64,000 nucleotides of DNA, taken from positions 21,566-85,565 of the forward strand of contig NZ_JAGGOK010000066.1 of assembly GCF_018614615.1 (NCBI RefSeq). Direction: 5' to 3'. The notes under the pieces are model-generated. The model saw only the letters and a list, made by a program, of their open reading frames with translations, had not been told where the DNA came from and did not search any database. The stretch comes from Streptomyces sp. ISL-100 (GTDB lineage: Bacteria > Actinomycetota > Actinomycetes > Streptomycetales > Streptomycetaceae). Shown here one piece after another: positions 25,937-36,104 of the stretch. Positions within the stretch are counted from its first letter, which is position 1. Every line of letters starts with the position of its first letter. Position numbers and translations under genes: made by a program.

Positions 25937-25977
25937 GTTCAGGGAGCGGGGGACTCCTGGGGAGGGGACTGCACAGC

Positions 25978-27600
25978 ATGCGCAGTGGAGCGAAGGTCGC
26001 CATAGTCGGCGGAGTGTTCGTGGTCGCGGCCACAGGCGTGGGATTCGGGGCGTACTCCATGGTGAGCGGTGAGGCCGGCGATCCGGACACCACGACCCTC
26101 TCGGCGCCGGAGAGATCGGGGCCACCGAGCGCGGACGAGATCGCGCAGACCTCGAAGGACTTCCTCGCCGCCTTGGCAGAGGGTGACGCCCGCGTGGCCG
26201 CTGATCTGACCAACAACGCCGCCGCCGCGCAGCCCGCGCTGTTCGCCTACCGCGACGAGGCGCACATCAGCGAGGTGAAGCTGACCCCGGGCACGCCGGT
26301 GGGTGCGAAGGTGCCGTTCACCGCCGATGCCACGGTGACGTACAAGGGCAAGAGCAAGGCGTTCTCGTACGAGTCCGAGCTGACCGTCGTGCGGGGAACG
26401 ACCTCGGGCAAGGCGCTGGTCGACTGGAAGTCGTCGGTCGTCCACCCCGACCTGAAGGAGGGTGAGGTGCTGAGGGCGGGCGAGGCCTCGGCCCCGCCCA
26501 TCAAGGCGGTCGACCGCAACGGCGCCGAGCTGACGAAGGAGAAGTACCCGTCGCTCGGGCCCGTACTGGACGCGCTGCGGGAGAAGTACGGCGAGAAGGC
26601 GGGCGGGAAGCCCGGCATCGAGCTGGCCGTCGAGAGCGCCGGCAGCGAGGCGCCCGCCAGGACCTTGCTCACTCTCACCAAGGGCAAACCTGGCAAGCTG
26701 CCGACGACGCTGGACGCGGGCGTGCAGGCGGCCGCCGAGACGGCGGTGAAGAAGTACAGCGAGGCGTCGGTCGCGGCGGTCAAGCCGAGCACGGGCGAGA
26801 TCCTGGCCGTCGCCAACAACCGCGTGGACGGCTACAACGCGGCGGTCATGGGCGAGCAGGCGCCCGGCTCCACGATGAAGATCGTGACGGCGGCGATGCT
26901 GCTGGAGAAGGGCCTGGTGGGGGCGGACCGCAAGGCCGAGTGCCCGAAGACCGTGATGTACCAGGGCGTGAGCTTTCACAACCTGAAGATGTTCGAGATC
27001 CCGGACGGCACCTTCACCACCAGCTTCGCCCGCTCCTGCAACACGTCCTTCATCAAGCTGATCGACGACACCAAGGACGACGCGGCGCTGCCGAAGACCG
27101 CGCGCGAAGTCTTCGGCCTCGGACTCGACTGGCAGACCGGGATCGTCACCAAGGACGGTTCGGTCCCCGAGGCCACCGGCGGCGAGGCGGCGGCGCAGTA
27201 CATCGGGCAGGGCACGGTCCAGATGAACGCGCTCAACATGGCGTCCGTCACCGCCACCGCCAAGGCCGGCACGTTCAAACAGCCGGTCATCGTGCCGCAG
27301 TCGCTGGACGGCCGGGAAATCGCCAAGGCGTCCCGCTCCCTCTCCCCCTCCGTACACAGCCAGCTGGTCGGCATGATGCGACAGACGGCGGCCTGGGGCA
27401 CGGGTGCCAAGGCGATGGCCTCGGTCGGCGGCGACAAGGGCGCCAAGACCGGTTCGGCGGAGGTCGGCGGACAGGGCAAGCCCAACAGCTGGTTCACCGG
27501 GTTCAGCGACGACGTGGCGGCAGCGGCGTCCGTCGAGTCGGGCGGCCACGGCGGCGACGCGGCGGGCCCGCTGGTGGCGGCGGTCCTGCGGGCCGGCTGA
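25978..27600 (+). CDS. Penicillin-binding protein, transpeptidase with MecA-N-like domain
   Basis: Membrane-anchored D,D-transpeptidase of 540 aa. It has an N-terminal membrane helix (VAIVGGVFVVAATGVGFGAY), an NTF2-like MecA_N-type domain (about 45-155), a linker, and the transpeptidase domain with the three active-site motifs SxxK (PGSTMK), SxN (RSCNTSF) and KTG (AKTGSAE). It cross-links peptidoglycan. The ATG at 25978 has GGAGGGG upstream; an ATG at 25930 would add 16 residues. Confidence 0.92.
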   Translation: MRSGAKVAIVGGVFVVAATGVGFGAYSMVSGEAGDPDTTTLSAPERSGPPSADEIAQTSKDFLAALAEGDARVAADLTNNAAAAQPALFAYRDEAHISEVKLTPGTPVGAKVPFTADATVTYKGKSKAFSYESELTVVRGTTSGKALVDWKSSVVHPDLKEGEVLRAGEASAPPIKAVDRNGAELTKEKYPSLGPVLDALREKYGEKAGGKPGIELAVESAGSEAPARTLLTLTKGKPGKLPTTLDAGVQAAAETAVKKYSEASVAAVKPSTGEILAVANNRVDGYNAAVMGEQAPGSTMKIVTAAMLLEKGLVGADRKAECPKTVMYQGVSFHNLKMFEIPDGTFTTSFARSCNTSFIKLIDDTKDDAALPKTAREVFGLGLDWQTGIVTKDGSVPEATGGEAAAQYIGQGTVQMNALNMASVTATAKAGTFKQPVIVPQSLDGREIAKASRSLSPSVHSQLVGMMRQTAAWGTGAKAMASVGGDKGAKTGSAEVGGQGKPNSWFTGFSDDVAAAASVESGGHGGDAAGPLVAAVLRAG

Positions 27601-27659
27601 CGGCGGCCGACCCGAAACCGGCTCGCATGGCCCGTACAGCTACCGCTAGCGTGCGGGCC

Positions 27660-28151
27660 ATGACCACTCCAGAAAGCCAGGCCCACCCCCGGTTCGCCGA
27701 AGCCCTGCGCACGCTCGGCGTCGCGGAGCTGGAGGTACGCCGCTTCCCGGACGCCACGCGCACCGCCGCCGAGGCGGCGGCGGCGATCGGCTGCGGGGTC
27801 GACGAGATCGTCAAGTCGCTCATCTTCGAGGCCGACGGGGTGCCCGTCCTGGTCCTGATGGACGGCTCGTCACGGGTCGATGTGGAGCTCGTACGACGCG
27901 AACTGGGCGCGGAGAAGGTCAAGCGGGCGAGTGCCGGTCTCGTACGGGAGACCACCGGTTACGCGATCGGCGGCGTCCCGCCCTTCGGCCACCGCACCAA
28001 GACGCGGGTGCTGGCCGACCGGGGCCTGCTCGACCACGCGGTGGTGTGGGCGGCGGCGGGCACCCCGCACGCGGTCTTCCCGATGGAGCCGAAAACCCTG
28101 ATCGCCCACGCGGGCGGCGCACTCGTGGACGTACGCGAGCAGACCAAGTGA
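27660..28151 (+). CDS. YbaK/ProX-type aminoacyl-tRNA deacylase
   Basis: A 163-aa single-domain trans-editing enzyme of the YbaK/EbsC family, which hydrolyses mischarged tRNA. The conserved Lys is in DEIVKSLIFEADG, with TTGYAIGGVPPFGH and ADRGLLDH later. The ATG at 27660 follows a short gap after the PBP gene. The stop overlaps the next gene by GTGA. Confidence 0.9.
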   Translation: MTTPESQAHPRFAEALRTLGVAELEVRRFPDATRTAAEAAAAIGCGVDEIVKSLIFEADGVPVLVLMDGSSRVDVELVRRELGAEKVKRASAGLVRETTGYAIGGVPPFGHRTKTRVLADRGLLDHAVVWAAAGTPHAVFPMEPKTLIAHAGGALVDVREQTK

Positions 28152-29023
28152 CACCGATAGTCGCGGCGGCGGTCCTGATCGCCGCGATCACGCACGCCCG
28201 GCTGGAACGCGATCGCGCACCACATCAAGGACCCCCAGTGTTCGGACACCACATCAAGGACCAGCTGCTGTCGTTCACGCTAATCTCGGGCGGCGGCGCC
28301 CTCATCGGCCTGGCCGCCGCCGCGTTCGTGCCGTTCCCGGCGGCGGGGGCCTGGCCGTACCTGATCACCTCCGCCGCGCTCCACGTGGCGTACATGGCGC
28401 TGCTCATGCGGTCGTTCACGCTCGGGGACTTCGGGCAGATGTACCCCATCGCGCGGGGCACGGCGCCGCTGGTGGTGACGGTGCTGGCGGCGGTCTTCGT
28501 GGGCGAGGTGCCGGACGGGTGGCAGACGACGGGCGTCGTGGTGGCGTGCGCGGGCCTGGTCGGCGTCGCCCTGTGGGGCATCCGGGGTTCGCGGCCGCAC
28601 TGGCCGGCGCTGGTGGCGGCGCTCGCCACCGGTCTGTCGATCGCGGCGTACACGGTGGTGGACGGCGTGGGGGTGCGCGCGTCGGGCTCGTCGCTGGGCT
28701 ACATCGCGTGGCTGATGATCCTCGAAGGCCTCGCGATCCCGGCGTACACCTTCTACCGCCGCCGCTCCGAACTCCTCGCCCAGCTAAGGCCGCTGGCCGC
28801 GCGCGGCCTGCTCGGAGCCGCCCTGTCCGTATCGGCGTACGCGCTGGTCCTGTGGGCCCAGACCCGGGCGCCGCTGGCACCGGTCGCGGCGCTGCGGGAG
28901 TCGTCGATCATCGTGGGCGCGGCGATCGGCGCACTGTTCTTCAAGGAACGCTTCGGGGCGCCGAGGATCGCGGCGGCGGGTCTGATGGTGATCGGCATCG
29001 GCCTGATGCTCCACGCGAGTTGA
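28148..29023 (+). CDS. EamA/DMT-superfamily permease with disrupted N-terminus
   Basis: Membrane protein of 291 aa with repeated EamA-type helices (HVAYMALLMRSFTLGDFGQMYPIARG ... PLAPVAALRESSIIVGAAIGALFFKERFG). The segment after the first helix is abnormal: an alternative frame at 28201-28230 reads WNAIAHHIKD, the sequence expected there, while the annotated frame reads RLERDRAPHQ. The word CACCACATCAAGGACC recurs 29 bp later, after which the annotated frame resumes HHIKDQLLSF. Two compensating shifts thus restore the frame. A GTG at 28238 with AAGGA upstream could start a shorter protein. Substrate unknown. Confidence 0.8.
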   Translation: MTPIVAAAVLIAAITHARLERDRAPHQGPPVFGHHIKDQLLSFTLISGGGALIGLAAAAFVPFPAAGAWPYLITSAALHVAYMALLMRSFTLGDFGQMYPIARGTAPLVVTVLAAVFVGEVPDGWQTTGVVVACAGLVGVALWGIRGSRPHWPALVAALATGLSIAAYTVVDGVGVRASGSSLGYIAWLMILEGLAIPAYTFYRRRSELLAQLRPLAARGLLGAALSVSAYALVLWAQTRAPLAPVAALRESSIIVGAAIGALFFKERFGAPRIAAAGLMVIGIGLMLHAS

Positions 29024-29049
29024 GGTGGCGGCGCTGGTGCATCAGCCGA

Positions 29050-30225
29050 TCACGCGGCGGACCGTACTGCCCTGACCAGCGCCTGCGCGCGCGGGTCGGC
29101 GGTAACACCCTTCTGGTGTCCGTTGGTTACGTACCCGAAGGCGATCCCCGACTCCGGATCGGCGAACCCCAGCGAGCCGCCCCGCCCCGGGTGCCCGAAC
29201 GAGCCGGGTGCGAGCAGCGGCGCGCCGGAGCCGTGCAGCATGAAGCCGAGGCCGAAGCGGGTGTTGACGATCAGGACCCGGTCGGGTCCGGACGATTCCT
29301 CGGTCCGCGCCAGGGTGAGCGTCGCGGGGGCGAACAGCCGGTGCCCGTCGACCGGGCCGATCATGGCGGCGTAGCACCGGGCCAGCGCCCGCGCCGTGGA
29401 TATCCCGCCGGACGCGGGGAGTTCGGCGGCCCGGTACGCCGGGTCGTTCTCGTCCGCGAGCGGATCGATCGCCCCGAAGGCGCGCCGGGTGAGCGAGGCC
29501 GGATCTCCGTACGCCTCGCTGACGCTCCGCTTGGGCCGCAGCCGCAGCGAGCCGCCGTCCACGGGCGGCGGCTCGACGGGACCGACGCGGCCGATCCGGT
29601 GCGCCTCGTCCGCCGGCAGCCCGACCCAGAAGTCGAGGCCGAGCGGCCTGGCGATCTCCTCGGCGATCCAGCGCCCGACGGTCCGCCCCGTCACGCGCTT
29701 CACGAGCTCGCCGATCAGCCAACTGTACGTCTGCGCGTGGTAGCCGTGGTCGGTGCCGGGCTCCCAGGCGGGCGCCTGGGCTGCGACGGCGCGCGGCCCG
29801 GACACGCCGTCGATCGCCTCGGCGGGCGTCAGGGGGTGGTCGAGCACCGGTACGCCGGCCCGGTGGGACAGCAGGTGCCGTACGAGCACGCGCTCCTTGC
29901 CGTTCGCCTTGAACTCCGGCCAGTACGTCGCGACGGGGGCGTCCAGGTCGATCTGGCCGCGCTGGTGCAGGAGCAGGGGCACTGCGGCGGCGACGCCCTT
30001 GGTGGCGGACCGTACGACCTGGGCGGTGTCGACGGCCCACGGCTCGGTGCCGTCCACGTCCCGGGTTCCGGCCCAGAGGTCGACCACCTTGCGGCCGTGG
30101 CGGTAGACGGCTACGGCGGCGCCGCGTTCGCCGCGTTGCCCGAAGTTACGTACGAACGCGTCCCTGACCGGCTCGAATCCGGCAGCCACCGTGCCCTGTG
30201 CATCCACTACTGCGCTCGCGCTCAT
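29050..30225 (-). CDS. Serine hydrolase of the beta-lactamase/penicillin-binding-like family
   Basis: A 391-aa cytosolic esterase-like protein with the SxxK nucleophile motif in RSATKG, a Tyr-containing second motif (AQTYSWLIGEL) and a third motif region GHPGRGGSLGF. This is the pattern of class-C-beta-lactamase-like esterases (EstB/LACTB type). No signal peptide is visible, so it probably acts on intracellular esters. ATG at 30225 with a G-rich site directly upstream. Confidence 0.85.
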   Translation of the reverse strand: MSASAVVDAQGTVAAGFEPVRDAFVRNFGQRGERGAAVAVYRHGRKVVDLWAGTRDVDGTEPWAVDTAQVVRSATKGVAAAVPLLLHQRGQIDLDAPVATYWPEFKANGKERVLVRHLLSHRAGVPVLDHPLTPAEAIDGVSGPRAVAAQAPAWEPGTDHGYHAQTYSWLIGELVKRVTGRTVGRWIAEEIARPLGLDFWVGLPADEAHRIGRVGPVEPPPVDGGSLRLRPKRSVSEAYGDPASLTRRAFGAIDPLADENDPAYRAAELPASGGISTARALARCYAAMIGPVDGHRLFAPATLTLARTEESSGPDRVLIVNTRFGLGFMLHGSGAPLLAPGSFGHPGRGGSLGFADPESGIAFGYVTNGHQKGVTADPRAQALVRAVRSAA

Positions 30226-30317
30226 GCCCCCCATGGTGCAATGCCGCTGCGCGGGGCCCTTCCCCACCCCGCCCCTTCCCACTGCGACACTTTGCGGCTA
30301 CGCCGCGCGGGGCTCCG

Positions 30318-30410
30318 CTCCTCCACCGCCGGAGGGGCTGAAGGAGTGCGGCAGCACATCCGGCCCGTCCGGCGTTTGAGGCCACGCCCGTAGGGGCGTC
30401 CAGCCCCGCG
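30318..30410. repeat. Dispersed intergenic hairpin repeat, copy 3
   Basis: Carries CGCCGGAGGGGCT (30327-30339) and GTCCGGCGTTTGAGG (30367-30381), then a CACGCCCG-N-AGGGGCGTCC-like hairpin, matching the copy at 7541-7606. It sits between the hydrolase start and the cbiO stop, where it could end the cbi transcript. Confidence 0.6.
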
Positions 30411-30432
30411 CAGCGGGACCTCAGCCAGCCGC

Positions 30433-31181
<749 letters not shown>

Positions 31182-31185
<4 letters not shown>

Positions 31186-31943
31186 AGGGTCCATCCCAGC
31201 AGACAGACCGCCAGCGCCGAAACCGGCAGCGCGGCCGCGTACGACCACTGCGCCCGCGTCGCGGTCACTTCGTCGATCACCGGCATGGTGCCGGTGTACC
31301 CCCTGCTGACCATGGCCAGATGCACCCGCTCACCTCTCTCGTACGAGCGGATGAAGAGCGCACCCGCGGTCTTGCCCAGAACACCCCAGTGCCGCACGCC
31401 CCGCGCCTCGAATCCGCGCGAGCGGCGGGCGATCGACATCCGGCGCATCTCGTCCGTGATCACATCGCCGTACCGGATCATGAACGACGCAATCTGCACG
31501 AGCAGCGGCGGCAGTTTCAGCCGCTGAAGCCCGAGCAGCAGAGACCGCAGCTCGGTCGTGGACGCCAGCAGGACAGACGCGGCGACGCCCAGCGTTCCCT
31601 TGGCGAGGACGTTCCAGGCACCCCACAGCCCCGAGACGCTCAGCGACATGCCGAGCACCTCCACCCGCTCCCCCTGCGCCACAAAGGGCATCAGCACCGC
31701 GAACGCGACAAAAGGCACCTCGATGAGCAGCCGCTTCAGCAGGTACCCGGCCGGCACGCGCGCGGCGTACGCGACCCCGCCGAGCAGGGCGGCGTACAGC
31801 CCGAACGCCCACATCGCCTCACGCGGCGTGGAGACGACCACGAGCACGAAGCAGAAGACGGCGGCGAGCTTGCAGTGCGGCGGCAGGGCGTGCACCGCGC
31901 TGTGCCCGTGCCGGTAGAGCTTGTGGGCGTGACCCGCGCCCAT
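31182..31943 (-). CDS. cbiQ: ECF transporter transmembrane coupling protein
   Basis: A 253-aa EcfT/CbiQ membrane protein with about five helices and the two Ala-Arg-Gly-like coupling motifs that contact the ATPase (IARRSRGF and MVSRGYTG). The N-terminal HKLYRHGHSAVH is His-rich, as in metal-specific CbiQ. It begins one base after the cbiM stop. Confidence 0.93.
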
Positions 31944-31944
31944 G

Positions 31945-33015
31945 TCAGGCGGTTTCCTTGTCCTCGGTACGCACCGACACGACCTCGGCCGGCCGGTCGG
32001 CGTCGCGCCGGCGCCGCACCGTCCAGAAGACGCCGCTGCCGACTACGACGGTCGCGCCGACACCCACCGCCCCCGCGAGGCCGCCGGAGATACGGCCGTC
32101 GGTGATGCCGCTGACGCTGTAATCGGCAAGCGGGGAGTCTGCGGCGGCGTGCTCCTCGACCTTCTTGTCGAACCCCTGGTCGGCGGCGACCTTCTCCAGT
32201 CCGTCAGGGCTGGCGGAGGCGTAGAACGAAACGAACCCGGCGAGAACGAGCGCCGAGGCCAGCCCCGCGCCCCACACCTTGCGGGTGGAGCGAGCGGCGA
32301 CGGGAGCCGGGGCCTCGGCCGGAGCAGCGTCCACCAGCTCGCCGCCCACCAGCAGCTTGAGCGGCGCGGTGAGTCCGCGCGCCCCGTGCACCAGGTCGGG
32401 GCGTACGGCGATGACGGCGCCCACGGTCAGCGCGGTGATCGCGGCCTCGCCGACGCCGATGAGGACGTGTACGCCGACCATCGCGGTCAGAACCTTGCCG
32501 ATCGGCACGTCCGTCGTGCCCCCGACGGCGTAGATGAGGGTGAAGGCCGCGGCAGCGGCGGGCACGGACACCAGAGCGGCGACGAAAGCGGAGGCGGTGA
32601 CGGACGAGCGGCGACGCGGAAGGATCTTCACGAGGCCGCGGAAGAGAGCGTACGCGACGAGAACCGTCACCACGCCCATGACGCTGATGTTGACACCGAG
32701 CGCGGTGAGCCCGCCGTCCGCGAAGAGGATGCCCTGCATCAGCAGGACGACCGAGATGCACAGCACACCGGTGAACGGGCCGACGAGTATCGCGGCGAGC
32801 GCGCCGCCCAGCAGATGCCCGCTGGTGCCGGCCGCGACGGGGAAGTTCAGCATCTGTACGGCGAAGATGAACGCGGCGACGAGCCCGGCGAGCGGGGCCG
32901 TCCGCTCGTCCAGTTCGCGGCGCGCGCCGCGCAGGCTGACGGCGACTGCGCCCACCGCGACAACACCTGCCACAGCCGAGACAGGTGTGTTGATGAATCC
33001 GTCGGGGACATGCAT
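31945..33015 (-). CDS. cbiM: Nickel/cobalt ECF transporter substrate-specific component, CbiM fused to a CbiN-like tail
   Basis: A 356-aa membrane protein. The N-terminal MHVPDGFI provides the conserved His2 metal ligand of CbiM/NikM, and HLLGGALAAILVGPF supplies further family motifs. The C-terminal PDGLEKVAADQGF segment followed by a membrane helix is the CbiN/NikN-like PDGLE domain, so M and N parts are fused. Expression is probably metal-repressed through the Nur-like box at 33077-33093. By that regulation nickel is the likelier substrate; sequence alone does not separate nickel from cobalt. Confidence 0.92.
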   Translation of the reverse strand: MHVPDGFINTPVSAVAGVVAVGAVAVSLRGARRELDERTAPLAGLVAAFIFAVQMLNFPVAAGTSGHLLGGALAAILVGPFTGVLCISVVLLMQGILFADGGLTALGVNISVMGVVTVLVAYALFRGLVKILPRRRSSVTASAFVAALVSVPAAAAAFTLIYAVGGTTDVPIGKVLTAMVGVHVLIGVGEAAITALTVGAVIAVRPDLVHGARGLTAPLKLLVGGELVDAAPAEAPAPVAARSTRKVWGAGLASALVLAGFVSFYASASPDGLEKVAADQGFDKKVEEHAAADSPLADYSVSGITDGRISGGLAGAVGVGATVVVGSGVFWTVRRRRDADRPAEVVSVRTEDKETA

Positions 33016-33062
33016 GGAGAGGCTCCGCTTCCTGCGCGTACGCGGGGGTGATGAACCGTTCG

Positions 33063-33093
33063 ATGATAGTGCCCTCTTGCAAAGAGTTCGCAA
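33063..33093 (-). promoter_or_regulatory. Nur-like (nickel-responsive Fur family) box and -10 element of the cbi operon
   Basis: TTGCAA-N5-TCGCAA at 33077-33093 fits the published Streptomyces Nur consensus tTGCaa-N5-ttGCAA with one mismatch, and sits inside longer CTCTTGC/GCAAGAG arms (33074-33096). A TATCAT -10 element on the - strand lies at 33063-33068, so bound repressor would cover the promoter core. The space 33016-33181 is shared with the divergent ssgE gene. Confidence 0.7.
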
Positions 33094-33181
33094 GAGCGCA
33101 CTGGTCACAAATAAAGCGGAGCGCGCGCCCTAAAATATGGGACATTAGAGGACAAAAGCCCCGAAACTGAGGAGCCGCCCG

Positions 33182-33565
33182 ATGCACCCCGCAATTGAGG
33201 ACCACGCACGGGCTTGCCTGATCACCGACGGCCCCCAGCGCCACGCCGTCCCGGTCGCCCTCCGGTACGACCCGGAGGAGGACCCGCTGGCGGTGCACCT
33301 GATCTTCCCGCCGGACGTCTCGCCCGACGGCGCCGAGAACGAATGGGTCTTCGACCGGTCCCTCCTGGAGGGGGGCATGAGCCGCCCGACCGAAACGGAG
33401 AGCGGTGACGTCAGGGTCTGGCCGTGCGGCAGGGTGCAGGCGGTGATGGAACTGCGTTCGCCGCAGGGCATGGCTGTGATCCAGTTCGACCGGACGCCGC
33501 TGCTGCGCTTTCTGCGGCGTACGCACGCCGTCGAAGAACCGCCACTCGCCGAAGCCGACCACTGA
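33182..33565 (+). CDS. ssgE: SsgA-like sporulation/cell-division protein (SALP)
   Basis: A 127-aa member of the actinomycete-only SsgA/SsgB family, which guides septum placement and spore maturation. Typical features are VPVALRYDPEDPLAVHLIFPP-like strands, the WVFDRSLLEGG block, and VWPCGRVQAVMELRSPQGMAVIQF. A GAGGAG site precedes the ATG. The ssgE name is inferred from its position next to the PBP and metal-transport genes, as I recall for S. coelicolor; another SALP is possible. Confidence 0.88.
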   Translation: MHPAIEDHARACLITDGPQRHAVPVALRYDPEEDPLAVHLIFPPDVSPDGAENEWVFDRSLLEGGMSRPTETESGDVRVWPCGRVQAVMELRSPQGMAVIQFDRTPLLRFLRRTHAVEEPPLAEADH

Positions 33566-33588
33566 ACCGTCCCCCGCCGAAAACCAAT

Positions 33589-33638
33589 GAGGTCCCCCTG
33601 GACCGGACCGGCAGTTGCCGGAACCCCAGGGGGACCTC
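33589..33638. terminator. Bidirectional terminator between ssgE and the MmpL gene
   Basis: Thirteen-bp arms (GAGGTCCCCCTGG and its complement) with an inner CCGG-rich secondary stem. It lies just past the convergent stops of ssgE (33565) and the exporter (33726). Confidence 0.88.
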
Positions 33639-33725
33639 ACCGTCGCACCGGATCCCGTCCCCACGAGCCGGTGCGCGACCGGGACCGCCTTCCGCTCATG
33701 GAACGGCCCCGGAGCTTTTCAGTGC

Positions 33726-35942
33726 CTACGCACGGACCAGCTCCCGCTCGCCCCGAGACGCGTCGTCACCCAGCTCCTTGCGCAGCTGCTCACCCTCGAC
33801 GTCCACGTTCGGCAGCACCTTGTCGAGCCCGCGCGGCAGCCACCATGCCTTCTTGCCGAGCAGCGCCAGCACGGCCGGCACGATGGCCATCCGTACGACG
33901 AAGGCATCGAAGAAGACGGCGATCGCGAGCCCGAAGCCGATCATCTTGACCATCGACTCGCTGGACCCGATGAAGCCGGCGAAGACGGCCATCATGATCA
34001 CGGCAGCGGCGGTGACGACGCGCGCGCCGTGCTGGAAACCGGTGACGATCGCCTGGCCCGGCCGCTCCCCGTGGACGTACGCCTCACGCATGCGCGTGAC
34101 GAGGAAGACCTCGTAATCCATGGCGAGACCGAAGACGACACCCACCATGAAGATCGGCATCATCGACATCACAGGCCCGGTCTGCTCGACACCGAACACA
34201 CTCGCCAGCCAGCCCCACTGGAAGACCGCGACCACCGCGCCGAGCGCCGCCACCACGGACAGCAGGAACCCGAGCGCCGCCTTGAGCGGGACGAGCACCG
34301 AGCGGAAGACCAGCATCAGCAGCAGAAACGCGAGGCCGACGACGAGCGCGAGGTAGGGCAGCAGCGCGTCGTTCATCTTCTGCGAGAAGTCGATGTTCAT
34401 GGCCGTCGAGCCAGTGACCAGGACGTCGGCGCCGGTGTCGGACTTCAGGTCCGTACCCGCGTCGCGGATGGACCGTACGAGCTCCTCGGTCCCCTCCGAA
34501 CTGGGCCGGTCCTTCGGAACGACGGTAACCACCGACGTGTCGCCGGCCTTGTTCAGCGGCCCGGGCACGGTGGCGGCGACGCCGTCCATGCCCTTCACGG
34601 TGTCGGTGACCTTCGCCAGCGCGTCCTTGGGCTCCTCGGCGCCCTTGACGTCGACGACCAGCATCAGCGGCCCGTTGAAGCCCGGCCCGAAGCCGTCGGA
34701 AAGCAGGTCGTAGGCCTTGCGCTGCGTGGTGCTGACGGGCTGTGAACCGTCGTCGGGCAGCCCCATCTCCAGCGAGCCCGCGGGTACGGCGACGATGCCG
34801 AGCCCCACGACGGCGGTGACCAGCACAGCGACCGGCCGACGCAGTACGAACCGAGCCCAGCGCGTACCCATATTGGGCTTGCCCGCGCCTTCCGCAGCGA
34901 CCTCGCCCTGCCGCTTGCGGGCCTTGCGCCCGAAGACCTTCTTCCCCGCGAACCCGAGCAGCGCCGGAACCAGCGTCAGCGCGATGAGAACGGCGATCAC
35001 CACGGTGCCCGCGGCGGCGAAGCCCATCTTCGTCAGCATCGGAATGTTGACGACGGCGAGCCCGACCAGCGCGATCACGACAGTCAGCCCGGCGAATACG
35101 ACGGCGGACCCGGCCGTGCCGACGGCCCGCCCGGCGGCGTCCTCCGGCTCACGGCCCTCGGCCAGCTCGGCGCGGTAACGGGACACGATGAACAGCGCGT
35201 AGTCGATGCCGACCGCCAGCCCGATCATCATCGCGAGCGTCGAGGTGGTGGAGCCGAGGTCAAGAACATTGGCCAGGGCAGTAATGGTTGAAATACCGAT
35301 CCCCACCCCGATGATCGCGGTGAGCAGTGGCAGCCCCGCGGCGATCAGCGACCCGAAGGTGATGACCAGCACGATCGCGGCGACCGCGACTCCGATGATC
35401 TCGCCGGACCCGGTCTCGGGCACGGCCTGCAGCGCGTCACCACCGATCTCGACGGTCAGCCCGGCGTCCCGAGCCTCGTCACCGGCTTCAACGAGTGCCT
35501 CCCGGGCAGCATCCGTCAGCTCCATACCGCTGACCTTGTACGAGACCTGCACATAAGCGGTCGTACGGTCACGGCTGACAGCCTTGCCCGCGTACGGATC
35601 GACAACCGAAGCGATCTGATCGGCCCCGGCGCCGCTCTTCAGTCCGCCGACAACCTTCTCCACCTCTTCCCGGTGGCCGGCGTCGGTCATCCGCTCCCCT
35701 TCGGGAGCCTTGAACACCACGCGGGCGGTGGCACCGTCCGCAGCGGCCCCGGGGAAGCGCTCGTCGAGCAGGTCGAAGGCCTTCTGAGCCTCGGTCCCGG
35801 GTATGGAGAAGGAACTGGAAGTGGCAGTGGACGCGGAGGCGGCGCCGACACCGGCGAACACCAGCAGCGCGACCCAGGCGAGGGCGACGAAGGGGCGGCG
35901 GCGGAAGGCGAACCGGCCCATTTTGTAAAGGAATGTGGCCAC
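33726..35942 (-). CDS. MmpL/RND-type membrane exporter
   Basis: A 738-aa actinobacterial RND transporter with 12 predicted helices in two halves, each preceded by a large extracytoplasmic loop. The paired Asp-Tyr proton-relay motifs are GIDYALFIVSRYR and AMDYEVFLVTRMRE. Family members export lipids, siderophores or drugs. GTG at 35942 was chosen for a GGGAG site; an ATG 21 bases later lacks one. The TetR gene 162 bp upstream in the same direction is its likely regulator. Confidence 0.92.
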   Translation of the reverse strand: MATFLYKMGRFAFRRRPFVALAWVALLVFAGVGAASASTATSSSFSIPGTEAQKAFDLLDERFPGAAADGATARVVFKAPEGERMTDAGHREEVEKVVGGLKSGAGADQIASVVDPYAGKAVSRDRTTAYVQVSYKVSGMELTDAAREALVEAGDEARDAGLTVEIGGDALQAVPETGSGEIIGVAVAAIVLVITFGSLIAAGLPLLTAIIGVGIGISTITALANVLDLGSTTSTLAMMIGLAVGIDYALFIVSRYRAELAEGREPEDAAGRAVGTAGSAVVFAGLTVVIALVGLAVVNIPMLTKMGFAAAGTVVIAVLIALTLVPALLGFAGKKVFGRKARKRQGEVAAEGAGKPNMGTRWARFVLRRPVAVLVTAVVGLGIVAVPAGSLEMGLPDDGSQPVSTTQRKAYDLLSDGFGPGFNGPLMLVVDVKGAEEPKDALAKVTDTVKGMDGVAATVPGPLNKAGDTSVVTVVPKDRPSSEGTEELVRSIRDAGTDLKSDTGADVLVTGSTAMNIDFSQKMNDALLPYLALVVGLAFLLLMLVFRSVLVPLKAALGFLLSVVAALGAVVAVFQWGWLASVFGVEQTGPVMSMMPIFMVGVVFGLAMDYEVFLVTRMREAYVHGERPGQAIVTGFQHGARVVTAAAVIMMAVFAGFIGSSESMVKMIGFGLAIAVFFDAFVVRMAIVPAVLALLGKKAWWLPRGLDKVLPNVDVEGEQLRKELGDDASRGERELVRA

Positions 35943-36104
35943 GAGGGCGTACTCCCGGTCAGGTCGTTGGTACGAACAGGGCATGGGTGACCAGCCCGAC
36001 GACGAGAGCGGTGCGCGTCAGGTGGAGCGTTTCTGCGGGGACGGACGCCGGGCGGGGAGATTCCACAGCGCCGCTGGGGCTAAGCCACGACTACACCGGG
36101 GCCA

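Noticed and set aside
33016..33181. Possible cobalamin riboswitch upstream of cbiM
   Set aside because: The space is too short and lacks the B12-box; the Nur-like palindrome explains regulation better.
35943..36104. Short + strand frame (MGDQPDDESGARQVERF...) between the exporter and TetR genes
   Set aside because: It overlaps the 3' end of tetR antisense, and neither codon bias nor a conserved motif supports it.
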